Part shown: positions 53,298-61,977 of the stretch, piece after piece | Layout of the letters: each line of letters begins with the position of its first letter | Position numbering within the stretch: position 1 is the stretch's first letter | Origin: Streptomyces atratus | GTDB lineage: Bacteria; Actinomycetota; Actinomycetes; Streptomycetales; Streptomycetaceae | NCBI RefSeq assembly: GCF_014648655.1 | Contig: NZ_BMRN01000015.1 | Span: 63,273 to 127,272 of the forward strand | Direction of reading: 5' to 3' | DNA length: 64,000 nt | Notes under the pieces: generated by a model | Databases searched by the model: none | Told to the model about the DNA's origin: nothing | The model's input: the letters and a program-made list of their open reading frames with translations, nothing else | Program-made: the position numbers and the translations under genes

Positions 53298-55979
53298 TCA
53301 GTCCTGGCCGACCACCACTTCGGCGATCTCCGGCGCCGCCGACCCCGCGCTCCAGACCAGGCGTACCGCGTCGGCCGTGCGGCCCGTGGTGGATACCTCG
53401 GTGTACGGGCCGACGAGCGCGCCGACGGTCTGCCACGTTCCGTCGGTGCCCCGCAGCTGGATGTCGGCTCGGCCCGCCGACCCGGCGGGCCGCAGGACGA
53501 TGACGGACCGCACGGGACGCGCGGCGACGAGCCCCACCTCCAGCGCCTCCCCGGCCTCCGGAGCGCGAGCCGCCCGGTAGACGGTGCCCGGGTCTCCGTC
53601 GGACGCCGCCCGCAGCGAGGATCCGGTCGCGGCGGGCGGTCCGCCGGTCACCGCACCGTCCTGGGTCACGACGCCGAACTCCCGTACGACGAGCCAGTTG
53701 TCCTGGCCCGCGGTCGCCCGTGCCCGCACATAGCGGGCCTTCGTTCCGGCGTCCACGGTCGCGGTGACGTCCGGCTTTCCGGAGAAGGCGGTGAGCTGCT
53801 GCCAGCTCTGCCCGTCGGCCGAGTACTCGAGCACCCCTTCGTGGAGGTAGTCGTCGGTACTGCCCGGCTTGGCCATGGCGAGGGTGATGTCGCCGATGTC
53901 CCGCGCCCGGCCCAGGTCCACGGTGATCTGGTCACCTGCGGCGGGCGCGCCGTCGCTCCAGAAGTAGGTGGAGTCGTCGCCGTCCAGCATCCGCGCGAGC
54001 GTGTTGCTCTGGTACGTGCCCAGACTGGTCGATGCCGAGGGCCGCCCGCTCACCCCGAGAATCCGGTCGTGCTCGGCGTTCGCTGCGTCGATGAACCGGT
54101 CCAGCATCCCGTCGCCGACGGCGACCGGCACCTTGCGTCCGTCGAGGCCGGTGTACGTGAAGGACTTCGCCGCGGCGACCTGTGCCGGCAGCTGCTGCCG
54201 GAGCTCCCAGGCCTGCGCCCCCTTTCCGGCCCGGGCCGCCTCGACCATGCGCAGGGCGGTGCGGGCGGCGGTCGCCCAGGACTCGGTCGCATCCAGCCAG
54301 GGACCGGAGTCGGCGATGAAACCGCGGTCCGGGAGACTGCTGCGCAAGCGGTCGGGCGCCGAGCCGAGCGCACCGAGCACCGAGGAAAGCCGGGCGGCGT
54401 CACCGGACTTCCAGTAGCCGGCGAACTCCGCCGCCAGCTCGGGGGCCTGGTCCTTGTTGAGTGCCGAGCTGTAGTTGACGTCGGCGAAGGCCCGCAGCGC
54501 CTTCTCGGTGCGGGGGTCGCCGCCCGCGTACTCCTTCAGTCCCTCGCCCCATGAGGTGCGGGGGTCGTACGCGGCGTCGTTCCAGGCGTAGTCGGCAACG
54601 GTATGGAGCGCGATCTTCGAGGCGTACGGCTGGATCATCGGGTTGGCGGTGATCCCGGCCAGCTTGCCGGGCAGACCCTTCTCCCGCCCGTTGAACGGGC
54701 CGAGCAGCAGCCGGTTGGTCGCATAGTCGTTGACCGGGTAGTTGTCCCACGTCAGGATCGGGTGGTTGAAGACCGTGCGGGCGGCGTCGGCCTGTGCGAC
54801 GGTCATGGTCGGTGCGACGACACCGACACCGGTCCATTCGACGAGGACATCGGGGTCGAGCTGCTCGGACAGCGCCTTCTTGTACGGCGACGCGGAGACG
54901 TCGTAGTACTCGGTGGGGACCATCTGGAGCGGCTGTGCGCCCGGGTGGGTGGAGATGAACTCCTTGTTGACCCGGTTGAGCAGATAGGCCTGCGCCGCGC
55001 CTGCCGCACCGCCGCCGGTCCCCCACTTCGCCTTGTCCTCGGCGCAGTTCCAGTTGGTGTAGCTGATGTCGTCGAGCGGCACGGCGAAGGTCCGTACGCC
55101 GATGTCCCAGATCGTCTGGAACTTGTCGACCAGCGCCTTGGCGTCGGCGTCCGAGCTGTAACAGACGGAGAGGCCGGGCGAGAGCGCGTACGTGAACTCC
55201 ACATGCCGCTGGACGGCCCGGTCGGTGAGCTCCTTGATCTGGGCCAGCCGGTCGGCGGGGTAGGCGTCGCGCCACTTCGCGCGGAGATACGGGTCGTCCT
55301 TCGGCGAGTACACATAGATGTTCATCTTGTGCTCGCCGTAGTAGTCGAGCTGGTCGAGCCTGGCCTCGTGCGACCACGGGGTGCCGTAGAAACCCTCGAT
55401 GACGCCGCGCAGTGCGGTGCCGGGCCAGTCGCGTACCGAGAGTCCGGCGACCTCCGCACCCGGATGCTTCGCCTGCGGCAGGACCTGACGCAGGGTCTGC
55501 GCGGCGTAGTACGTGCCGGTGGTGTCCTTGCCGGCGAGGACGATGCGACCGGCACCGATGCCGAGGACATAGCCGTCGGCGGGCAGCGCGGACGGGCCGT
55601 CGAGGTGCTGGGCGGCGAGCGCGGCGGAGTCACCGACATGGACGGTGAGCCCGCTCCTGCCGGGTCTGTCGCTGCGCACTACGCGCTGTGCACCGGCCCG
55701 GCGCAGCGCGGTCTGCACCACCTCGAGGGATGGCTCGTCGGAAGTTGCGCCCGCCACCAGGGTGACCGTGGGGCTGATGGTGATCCGGTCGGATCGGCTC
55801 TTCACGGACTGCGGGGTCGGCGTGATGGCGGGGGTCCGATTGCCCGCCGCGACCTTCGCCGGGGTGGCGGTGCGGGTGCTGTCGGCTGCTTGGGCGGGCG
55901 GCACGGCGGTCAACAGACCGCCGGCGAGCAGGGTCGCCGCCGCGCCTAGCGCGGTGAGACGGGGTGGGCGAGGCGTCAC
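53298..55979 (-). CDS. secreted GH84 beta-N-acetylhexosaminidase with CBM32-type module
   Basis: An 893-residue secreted glycosidase: signal peptide (about 1-32, ending AQAA), GH84 N-terminal domain (about 55-175), the catalytic TIM barrel (about 180-470) with GVIEGFYGTPWSHEARLDQL and the catalytic Asp pair in VPLDDISY, a helical domain, then an F5/8-type (CBM32) module (about 640-770) and a C-terminal beta domain. It removes beta-linked N-acetylglucosamine from glycans or glycoproteins. The GTG at 55979 follows GGAGGA; a GTG six codons upstream lies before this site and is rejected. Confidence 0.94.
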   Translation of the reverse strand: MTPRPPRLTALGAAATLLAGGLLTAVPPAQAADSTRTATPAKVAAGNRTPAITPTPQSVKSRSDRITISPTVTLVAGATSDEPSLEVVQTALRRAGAQRVVRSDRPGRSGLTVHVGDSAALAAQHLDGPSALPADGYVLGIGAGRIVLAGKDTTGTYYAAQTLRQVLPQAKHPGAEVAGLSVRDWPGTALRGVIEGFYGTPWSHEARLDQLDYYGEHKMNIYVYSPKDDPYLRAKWRDAYPADRLAQIKELTDRAVQRHVEFTYALSPGLSVCYSSDADAKALVDKFQTIWDIGVRTFAVPLDDISYTNWNCAEDKAKWGTGGGAAGAAQAYLLNRVNKEFISTHPGAQPLQMVPTEYYDVSASPYKKALSEQLDPDVLVEWTGVGVVAPTMTVAQADAARTVFNHPILTWDNYPVNDYATNRLLLGPFNGREKGLPGKLAGITANPMIQPYASKIALHTVADYAWNDAAYDPRTSWGEGLKEYAGGDPRTEKALRAFADVNYSSALNKDQAPELAAEFAGYWKSGDAARLSSVLGALGSAPDRLRSSLPDRGFIADSGPWLDATESWATAARTALRMVEAARAGKGAQAWELRQQLPAQVAAAKSFTYTGLDGRKVPVAVGDGMLDRFIDAANAEHDRILGVSGRPSASTSLGTYQSNTLARMLDGDDSTYFWSDGAPAAGDQITVDLGRARDIGDITLAMAKPGSTDDYLHEGVLEYSADGQSWQQLTAFSGKPDVTATVDAGTKARYVRARATAGQDNWLVVREFGVVTQDGAVTGGPPAATGSSLRAASDGDPGTVYRAARAPEAGEALEVGLVAARPVRSVIVLRPAGSAGRADIQLRGTDGTWQTVGALVGPYTEVSTTGRTADAVRLVWSAGSAAPEIAEVVVGQD

Positions 55980-56130
55980 TGGTCCTCCATTGATCACTCA
56001 AGTCACCGGAGTCACACAACACAACAACACCGAATTCAACATCATGTCGCTTACATGTCAATGGTCTGGACAACATCAACACTTGGACCTGGGCTTTTAC
56101 CGGTGTTGGCCACGTTTCAGCTCTGCCGAA

Positions 56131-56145
56131 ATACCCCCGGGGTAT
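56131..56145. promoter_or_regulatory. CstR/CsoR-type operator 1
   Basis: ATACCCCCGGGGTAT is a perfect palindrome with a G-C core flanked by ATA/TAT, the shape bound by CsoR/CstR repressors. It lies 47-61 bases before the persulfide dioxygenase-TauE chimera start. Confidence 0.8.
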
Positions 56146-56153
56146 AAATACAG

Positions 56154-56168
56154 ATACCCCCAGGGGTA
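56154..56168. promoter_or_regulatory. CstR/CsoR-type operator 2
   Basis: ATACCCCCAGGGGTA is a second, nearly perfect copy of the same palindrome, eight bases from the first and about 24 bases before the chimera start. Tandem sites suggest cooperative repression of this promoter. Confidence 0.78.
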
Positions 56169-56191
56169 AACCGAATGGAGGGAGTCGTGCC

Positions 56192-56545
56192 GTGTTCTTC
56201 GTCGACACCATGGAGACAGCGGGCCTCGGCAACCGCAGCTGTCCGGCGGGCGGGCAGCAGGCCGCCGTGGTCGTGGATCCGCCGCGCGACATCGACCGGG
56301 TCATCACCGCGGCCGCCCGGCGCGGTGTGCGGATCCCCCTGGCGGCGAAGACGCATCTGCACAACGACCACGTGACCGGTGGCCTGGAGCCGTCGCGCGT
56401 CACCGGAGCGCGGTTGGCGGCGGTGCCCGGGGCCTGGGACGGGCAGCGCCTGGCCGCGAGGGTGTCCACGGCCGCGTTGCAACGGGTCTTCGGTGCGGCA
56501 CTGCTGGCCGTGGCCGTGTTCATGCTCGTCGACGCCGCGATGTGA
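56192..56545 (+). pseudogene. deletion chimera: persulfide dioxygenase N-terminus fused to TauE/SafE C-terminus
   Basis: A 117-codon frame. Residues 1-80 match the start of an ETHE1/Blh-type metallo-beta-lactamase-fold persulfide dioxygenase (DPPRDIDRVITAAARRGVRI, metal motif THLHNDHVTGGLE). The remaining 37 residues, QRLAARVSTAALQRVFGAAL then LAVAVFMLVDAA, are the last helix of a TauE/SafE anion exporter. About 150 residues of one enzyme and most of a membrane protein are missing, so a deletion has joined two genes of one sulfur-detoxification operon in frame. The promoter with two operators and the ribosome-binding site (GGAGGGAG before GTG 56192) remain. Neither activity should survive. 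Confidence 0.8.
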
Positions 56546-56586
56546 GCCGCGGCGCCACCCCCGGCCACCAGCCCCCGCCTTCTGGC

Positions 56587-56865
56587 TCAGGCCAGCGAGA
56601 GAAAGAGCTTCTCCAGCCGCGCCCGCATCTGGTCGCGGTCCGCGGGCTCACTGCCGCCGTCGGCCATGCAGTGCTGCAGGCCCGTCGCGATGATCGCGAA
56701 ACCGGCCCGGTCGAGCGCCCGGGAAACGGCCGCCATCTGTGTGATGACGTCCTCGCAGTCCCGGCCCTCCTCGATCATCCTGATGATCCCGGCGAGCTGG
56801 CCCTGTGCGCGGCGAAGTCGGTTGAGGACCGATTTCAGTTCGTCGGCCGCCATGTCGAGTTCCAC
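56587..56865 (-). CDS. CsoR/CstR-family metal- or persulfide-sensing repressor
   Basis: A 92-residue all-helical repressor of the DUF156 family: LKSVLNRLRRAQGQLAGIIRMIEEGRDCEDVITQMAAVSRALDR region with Cys, and a second Cys in GLQHCMADG. Copper sensors (CsoR) have C-H-C; here the second position and the context of rhodanese and persulfide dioxygenase favour the persulfide sensor CstR. GTG 56865 follows AGGAGG by eight bases, giving VELDMAADELKS. It is transcribed divergently from the rhodanese gene across operator 3, so it probably represses both itself and that gene. Confidence 0.88.
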   Translation of the reverse strand: MELDMAADELKSVLNRLRRAQGQLAGIIRMIEEGRDCEDVITQMAAVSRALDRAGFAIIATGLQHCMADGGSEPADRDQMRARLEKLFLSLA

Positions 56866-56880
56866 AACATCCTCCTCCTG

Positions 56881-56896
56881 ATACCCCAAGGGGTAT
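56881..56896. promoter_or_regulatory. CstR/CsoR-type operator 3
   Basis: ATACCCCAAGGGGTAT, a perfect 7+7 palindrome with two central bases, lies between the divergent repressor and rhodanese genes, sixteen bases before the repressor start. It matches operators 1 and 2. Confidence 0.82.
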
Positions 56897-56965
56897 TCTA
56901 ACCTGAATGGGGAAGGAAGGGCCGAGTCCCTCCTCAGCCCCGGTGAACGAAAGGAAACACTGCTC

Positions 56966-57538
56966 GTGACCAGCCCCGTCTCCCTCTCCCCCGCCCAGGC
57001 CGCGGCCCGTCTCGCGGAGTTCACCGTCATCGATGTGCGGGCCCCCGGCGAGTACGCCTCCGGGCACGTTCCCGGTGCTCTGAACATCCCGCTGGACCGC
57101 CTCCACGAGGCCGTGCCCGCGCTGAAGTCCGCCGCGGCCCGCGGATCGCTTCTCGTGGTGTGTGCCTCCGGCGTCCGCTCCACCCGGGCCTGCGACATTC
57201 TCGCAGCGGCCGACATCGACGCCGTGACCCTGTCCGGCGGCACCTCGGCCTGGGAGGGCGAGGGCCGCGATCTCGACCGTCCCGCCGGGGCCCGGGCAAC
57301 CTGGCCGATGGAGCGTCAGGTCCGGCTCGCCGCCGGTTCGCTCGTGGTGGCCGGCCTGCTCGCCGGGGTGCGCTTCCCGGCCGCGCGCTGGATCTCCGCC
57401 GGCGTCGGCTCCGGGCTCGTCCTCTCCGCCGTGACCAACACGTGCGGCATGGCGGCGGCGCTGTCGAAGCTTCCGTACAACCGGGCCCCGCACTCGGGCG
57501 CGAACCTGGACGCGACGCTGGACGCCCTCCAGAGCTGA
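56966..57538 (+). CDS. rhodanese with C-terminal DUF2892-like membrane domain
   Basis: A 190-residue protein. Residues 1-105 are a rhodanese domain with the active-site loop VVCASGVRST (persulfide-carrying Cys), and residues 115-170 hold two transmembrane helices as in YgaP-like proteins (DUF2892). It transfers sulfane sulfur, probably at the membrane. It is controlled by operator 3 with the divergent repressor. The dioxygenase and exporter it would normally work with are fused and lost in this genome (56192-56545). The GTG 56966 follows AAAGGAAA. Confidence 0.9.
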   Translation: MTSPVSLSPAQAAARLAEFTVIDVRAPGEYASGHVPGALNIPLDRLHEAVPALKSAAARGSLLVVCASGVRSTRACDILAAADIDAVTLSGGTSAWEGEGRDLDRPAGARATWPMERQVRLAAGSLVVAGLLAGVRFPAARWISAGVGSGLVLSAVTNTCGMAAALSKLPYNRAPHSGANLDATLDALQS

Positions 57539-57585
57539 GCCGCCCCGTGCCAGGAGGAGCCGGCCGTACGGCAGGAGCCCTCCGC

Positions 57586-57631
57586 GGCGGGAGGAGCCGG
57601 TCACGCACCCGCGCGACCGGCTCCTCCCGCC
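57586..57631. terminator. bidirectional terminator between rhodanese and S33 peptidase genes
   Basis: A perfect 17-bp inverted repeat, GGCGGGAGGAGCCGGTC and GACCGGCTCCTCCCGCC, with a 12-base loop. It lies between two converging genes and can end both transcripts. Confidence 0.85.
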
Positions 57632-57642
57632 CCGGGAACGGA

Positions 57643-58938
57643 TCAGACGTCTTCCCGGACCAGGGCGAGCAGGCGGTCCAGTACGCGCGGTCCTCCCGCA
57701 CGCAGCCCGTCGTGCTCGAACTCGTTGGTCACCCAGGTACGCAGACCGCGGATCGACTCCGCTGTGCGCAACGCGTGCCCGGTGTCGACATACATGTCGT
57801 CGTGGTAGACGGCTGCGGCGACCGGCACCTCGTTGGCGGCCAGCCGCTCGGTGTCGTACAGCGGCGCCCAGTCGGTACGGGAGGCCAGCAGCTCGGCCGT
57901 CTCGCGCAGCGGGCGCAGCGCCGGGTCCACCTCGAAGTGCCAGGGGTGGATGCTCTCACCCGTGAAGAGCACCGCTCCGTCGCCCTTGAGCGCCGTGGCC
58001 GCGTCGAACTGCGGGAATTCGGCACGGACCCGCTCGGCGGCCCAGCCGGTGGGCTGTTCGCCCTGACCGTAGATCGCCTCGTGCATCAGCGCGTACAGCG
58101 GATGCCCGGCGAATGAGTTGGCCGTGCGCATCGCTTCCTGGAAGGTGTCGGAGAGTTCGGTGCCGAGCGGCGTACGGACGAAGGCGTTCTCCAGCAGATA
58201 GTGCAGCTGGTGACTGCCGTTGCCGCCGCCCAGCATGATGCCGAGGGACTGGAACCCCTCGGGTGTCAAACGGTGTCCCGCGCTTTCCGGGCGGTGCTCG
58301 GCGAGGTGAGCGGTGATCTCCCGGGCGCGCTCGACGTCCTGCGGGTAGCGGGCGTAGTGGGCGGCTACCTTGCGCTCGATCCGCGGGTAGGCGGCCCGGT
58401 AGACGTCGTCGGCGTGTGCGTCGAGCGAGGGCAGTCCACCGGTGATGAGGACGGCCTTGAGCCCTTCGGGGGCGGCCGAAAGATAGCGGACGGCGCAGAA
58501 GCCGCCGAAGGACTGGCCGAGTACCGTCCACGGTTCGCCGCCGGTCAGCTGCGGGCGGATCAGCTCGCAGTCGCGCACGATGTTGTCGGAGCGGAAGTGG
58601 GCGAGGTAGTCGGCCTGCTCGCGCGGGCCGCCGCGCAGCGGCAGGGTCTGCCGGTTGGCCGGGGTGGAGAGGCCGGTGCCGCGCTGGTCGAGGAGCAGCA
58701 CACGGAACTCCTGCACGGCTCGCCCCAGCCATGCCTCCGTGCCGATGAAGCGCCTGGCGCCGAAGCCGGGGCCACCCTCCAGATAGACCAGCCAGGGCAG
58801 CTCCTCGCCGTCCTTGCCGCTCGCCACGGCCTCCCTGCCGAAGACCTCGATCTGCTCACCGCCCGGATCGGTGTGGTCGAGCGGGACCGTGAAATAGCGG
58901 TCGGTGAAGACGATGCCGGGGTGCCGGTAGCTGTTCAC
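57643..58938 (-). CDS. S33-family alpha/beta hydrolase (prolyl aminopeptidase-like)
   Basis: A 431-residue hydrolase. It shows LVYLEGGPGFGARR (oxyanion HGGPG-like, here EGGPG), LLLDQRGTGLSTPA, and the nucleophile elbow GQSFGGFCA, with the catalytic His in the late HDDMYVDTGHAL region. This is the actinobacterial clade of proline iminopeptidase-like enzymes and the substrate may be a short peptide. No signal peptide is present. The GTG 58938 follows AGGAG by seven bases; the longer frame to 58992 lacks such a site. Confidence 0.9.
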   Translation of the reverse strand: MNSYRHPGIVFTDRYFTVPLDHTDPGGEQIEVFGREAVASGKDGEELPWLVYLEGGPGFGARRFIGTEAWLGRAVQEFRVLLLDQRGTGLSTPANRQTLPLRGGPREQADYLAHFRSDNIVRDCELIRPQLTGGEPWTVLGQSFGGFCAVRYLSAAPEGLKAVLITGGLPSLDAHADDVYRAAYPRIERKVAAHYARYPQDVERAREITAHLAEHRPESAGHRLTPEGFQSLGIMLGGGNGSHQLHYLLENAFVRTPLGTELSDTFQEAMRTANSFAGHPLYALMHEAIYGQGEQPTGWAAERVRAEFPQFDAATALKGDGAVLFTGESIHPWHFEVDPALRPLRETAELLASRTDWAPLYDTERLAANEVPVAAAVYHDDMYVDTGHALRTAESIRGLRTWVTNEFEHDGLRAGGPRVLDRLLALVREDV

Positions 58939-59044
58939 AAGGTGCTCCTGAATCAGATGTTCCACGGACAGTTCAGCACATGGCCGTGACACGGACAGTC
59001 GCGGCCCGTGTGCGGCACGCCCGGGGGCCTCCTACCGTGCAGAC

Positions 59045-60208
59045 ATGATCCGGTTCGAGCAGGTCAGCAAGGTCTATCCGGACGGTACGAGAGCGGTCGA
59101 CGGTCTTTCCTTCGAGGTCGCCGAGGGGGAACTCGTCACCCTGGTCGGACCGTCCGGCTGCGGCAAGACCACCACGATGATGATGGTGAACCGGCTGATC
59201 GAGCCGTCGTCGGGCCGGATCCTGGTCAACGGCGAGGACATCTCCGGCGTCGATCCGGTGAAACTGCGCCGCCGGATCGGCTATGTCATCCAGCAGGTCG
59301 GTCTCTTCCCGCACCGCACGATCCTCGACAACACCGCGACGGTCCCCTCGCTGGTCGGCTGGAAGCGGGCGAGGGCCCGCGAGCGGGCGGCCGAGCTGCT
59401 GGATCTGGTGGGCCTCGACCCGAAGACGTACGGCTCCCGCTACCCCGCCCAGCTCTCCGGGGGGCAGCGTCAACGCGTGGGCGTGGCGAGGGCGTTGGCC
59501 GCCGACCCGCCGGTGCTGCTGATGGACGAGCCGTTCGGCGCGGTCGACCCGGTGGTGCGTGAGCGGCTGCAGGACGAATTCCTGAGTCTTCAGGCGAGGG
59601 TCAGGAAGACGGTCCTGATGGTCACCCATGACATCGAGGAAGCGGTCCGGATGGGTGACCGGATCGCGGTCTACGGGACAGGGCGCATCGAGCAGTTCGA
59701 CAGCCCGGGGGCGGTGCTCGGGTCTCCCGCGACCTCGTATGTGGCACAGTTCGTGGGCGCCGACCGGGGTCTGAAGCGCCTTTCGGTCACCACGATCGAG
59801 CCGGACGATCTGGAGCAGCCGCCGGTCGCGCGGCTGGACGAGCCGGTGAGGTCGGCGGCGGCACGGCTGAGCAGTGCGGGTGCCCGCTGGGCGGTGGTGC
59901 TGAACGGCGAGGGCGACCTGCACGGCTGGGTGTCGGCGGACGCGCTGCGGATCGCCGGGGAACATGGCACGGTCGGCGAGCCGGCCCGCCGGATGGACGC
60001 CTGGGTGCCGGTCGGTGCACCACTGAAGCAGGCGTTCAGTGAGATGCTCCAGCACGACGCCGGGTGGGTCGCGGTGCTGGACGGGTCGCGGTTCCTCGGC
60101 GTGCTGACTCCGGCCAAACTCCACGAGGCGCTGCGCCGCTCGGTGGACGCCGATGCGCAGGGCGTGGGCCGGGACGAGGTGTGGTTCGACTCGGTGGCGG
60201 ACGCGTAG
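59045..60208 (+). CDS. glycine betaine/choline-type ABC ATPase with CBS domains (OpuCA-like)
   Basis: A 387-residue ATPase: Walker A GPSGCGKTT, Q-loop VIQQVGLFPHRT, signature LSGGQRQR, Walker B LLMDEPFGAVD and switch His in VTHDIEEA. The C-terminal 130 residues form CBS-type repeats, the osmosensing module of OpuA/OpuCA proteins, used in compatible-solute import. Its permease and binding-protein genes are not next to it here: the next gene is on the other strand and unrelated. It therefore works with subunits encoded elsewhere or is an orphan. The ATG 59045 begins MIRFEQVSKVYPDG. Confidence 0.9.
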   Translation: MIRFEQVSKVYPDGTRAVDGLSFEVAEGELVTLVGPSGCGKTTTMMMVNRLIEPSSGRILVNGEDISGVDPVKLRRRIGYVIQQVGLFPHRTILDNTATVPSLVGWKRARARERAAELLDLVGLDPKTYGSRYPAQLSGGQRQRVGVARALAADPPVLLMDEPFGAVDPVVRERLQDEFLSLQARVRKTVLMVTHDIEEAVRMGDRIAVYGTGRIEQFDSPGAVLGSPATSYVAQFVGADRGLKRLSVTTIEPDDLEQPPVARLDEPVRSAAARLSSAGARWAVVLNGEGDLHGWVSADALRIAGEHGTVGEPARRMDAWVPVGAPLKQAFSEMLQHDAGWVAVLDGSRFLGVLTPAKLHEALRRSVDADAQGVGRDEVWFDSVADA

Positions 60209-60253
60209 GGCGCGCGCTGTGCGTCGCAGGCCACGCGCCGGTCAGGACTGGTC

Positions 60254-60529
60254 CTACCGTCCGCGCCGGTAGCTGCTGCCGTCCTTGGGGCGGACCAGCA
60301 GACCGGCGACGACCAGATAGCGGCGCAGCGCCGAGCAGTCCTCGTGCACCGTGAGCAGTGCCTCGTTGACCTCACGTTCGGTGTAGGTCCGGTCCCGCTC
60401 GAAGAGCGTCTCGCTGAGGTGGACCAGCAACTGCTCACGGCGTGCCGTCTTGCGGGGGATCGCCGCCAGACGGCCGTGCGAGAAGAGCGCCGCCACCTGG
60501 TGCGAACCGCTTGAATCGTTGTCAGGCAT
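60254..60529 (-). CDS. DUF2087 domain protein
   Basis: A 91-residue protein with the DUF2087 helical domain (GRLAAIPRKTARREQLLVHL, YTEREVNEALLTVHEDCSAL, RYLVVAGLL, ending in RPKDGSSYRRGR). In other bacteria the domain is often attached to helix-turn-helix regulators and may bind nucleic acid. The function is unknown. The ATG 60529 precedes MPDNDSSGSHQ and follows a CTCCCCCT complement (AGGGGGAG). It converges with the ABC ATPase gene. Confidence 0.85.
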   Translation of the reverse strand: MPDNDSSGSHQVAALFSHGRLAAIPRKTARREQLLVHLSETLFERDRTYTEREVNEALLTVHEDCSALRRYLVVAGLLVRPKDGSSYRRGR

Positions 60530-61002
60530 GAGGGGGAGCGTCGCAGGCCGCCGGTCTGCGGGCAACGTGTTTTCGGCGCGCCCGCGGGCTGGATGGCGGA
60601 CGGGGCCTGCCCGTCCCCGATCTGCCGGGCAGGACCTGAGACCGACCGGCAGATGGGAGTGGGAGAAGGAGCGGTTTGCGATGCGTGGTTCATGGCAGAG
60701 CTTGCTGACCCGGCCGGCGCCCGGGTTGAGGTCGGTGAGAGCGAGCGCTTCAAAGCGCATCGGGTACCACTGGCGGTACGCCCGGATGCCTTCTCGCAGT
60801 CGGCGGTACGAGGCGGTGGTGCCGAACTGCTCCACCCACGGGTGCTCGTCCGGTGGGACGGCCTGGTGGGTGAGCCGGCCGCCGATTCGGACACGACTTC
60901 TTCCCGGCGCAAGGGCACCTCGTCCGCGCGCCAACCGCACCCGTACGGTGTGATCGACCATCCAATGGTGATCACTCACCTCTGTGCAAAAGGCGGTTCC
61001 GC
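60530..61002. other. 473-bp region between the DUF2087 gene and the CE7 esterase gene
   Basis: The DUF2087 frame stays open to 60979 on the minus strand and contains a protein-like stretch around 60715-60850 (WVEQFGTTASYRRLREGIRA, then RQWYPMRFEALALTD). Its source is unknown and no start or ribosome-binding site supports it. The region near 60950-61000 should hold the promoter of the esterase gene. Nothing else is supported. Confidence 0.4.
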
Positions 61003-61977
61003 ATGTCCCTGTTCGATCTGCCCCTCGATGAACTGCGTGACTATCGCAGCCGTTCGGTGGAGCCGGAGGACTTCGACGCGTTCTGGTCCGAGACCCTCGA
61101 CGAGGCCAGGTCCCACGACCTCGACGCCCGGTTCGAGCTGCGTACGGGCACCGGGCTGACGACCGTCGACGTGTACGACGTGACGTTCGCCGGCTTCGGC
61201 GGTCACCCGGTCAAGGGCTGGTTCGTTCTCCCGGCGGGCACCACCGAACCGCTGCCGGTGGTCGTGGAGTTCATCGGCTACGGCGGCGGGCGGGGCCTGG
61301 CCCACACCCATCTGCTCTGGGCGTCGGCCGGTTTCGCCCACTTCGTGATGGACACCCGGGGCCAGGGCAGCGGCTGGCTCGTCGGCGACACCCCCGACCC
61401 GGTGGGCAGCGCGCCCTCGTACCCCGGTTTCATGACCCGGGGCATCGAGGACCCGCACGCGTTCTACTACCGGCGCGTGTTCACCGACGCGGTACGTGCG
61501 GTGGAGGCGGCGCGCTCGCATCCGCTGACCGATGCGGCGCGCACCGCGGCCATCGGTGTGAGTCAGGGCGGCGGCATCACGCTCGCCGTCGGCGGGCTGA
61601 TACCCGACCTCACGGCGATCGCGCCGGACGTCCCGTTCCTGTGCGACTTCCCCCGCGCGCTGACCGTCACCGACCGCAACCCGTACCGCGAGGTGGGCAG
61701 CTACCTCAAGACGCACCGGGGCCGGGCCGAACAGGCGAGGGCCACTCTGTCCTACTTCGACGGGGTGCACTTCGCCGCACGCGGGCGTGCACCGGCACTG
61801 TTCTCGACGGCTCTGGAGGACATGACCTGCCCGCCCTCGACCGTCTTCGCCGCCTTCAACGCGTACGCCCACCAGGACAAGGCCATCGAGGTGTACGACT
61901 TCAACGATCACGAGGGCGGTGGGCCGTTCCAGGAGGCCGCGCAGCTGGGCTGGCTGCCCGGGAAGCTGAAGGCGTGA
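61003..61977 (+). CDS. acetylxylan esterase/cephalosporin deacetylase-type esterase (CE7)
   Basis: A 324-residue serine esterase of carbohydrate esterase family 7: RGQGSGW-type loop in MDTRGQGSGW, nucleophile elbow GVSQGGGITLA, late Asp and His in the DFNDHEGGGPF region. It deacetylates xylo-oligosaccharides or cephalosporin-like esters. There is no signal peptide, so it acts in the cytoplasm on imported oligosaccharides. The ATG 61003 follows AAAGGCGG. Confidence 0.93.
   Translation: MSLFDLPLDELRDYRSRSVEPEDFDAFWSETLDEARSHDLDARFELRTGTGLTTVDVYDVTFAGFGGHPVKGWFVLPAGTTEPLPVVVEFIGYGGGRGLAHTHLLWASAGFAHFVMDTRGQGSGWLVGDTPDPVGSAPSYPGFMTRGIEDPHAFYYRRVFTDAVRAVEAARSHPLTDAARTAAIGVSQGGGITLAVGGLIPDLTAIAPDVPFLCDFPRALTVTDRNPYREVGSYLKTHRGRAEQARATLSYFDGVHFAARGRAPALFSTALEDMTCPPSTVFAAFNAYAHQDKAIEVYDFNDHEGGGPFQEAAQLGWLPGKLKA

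Noticed and set aside
60700..60979. Extended DUF2087 protein of 241 residues
   Set aside because: The added part lacks a ribosome-binding site and turns Arg/Pro-rich before the ATG at 60529. A short protein-like patch in it is noted but not called.
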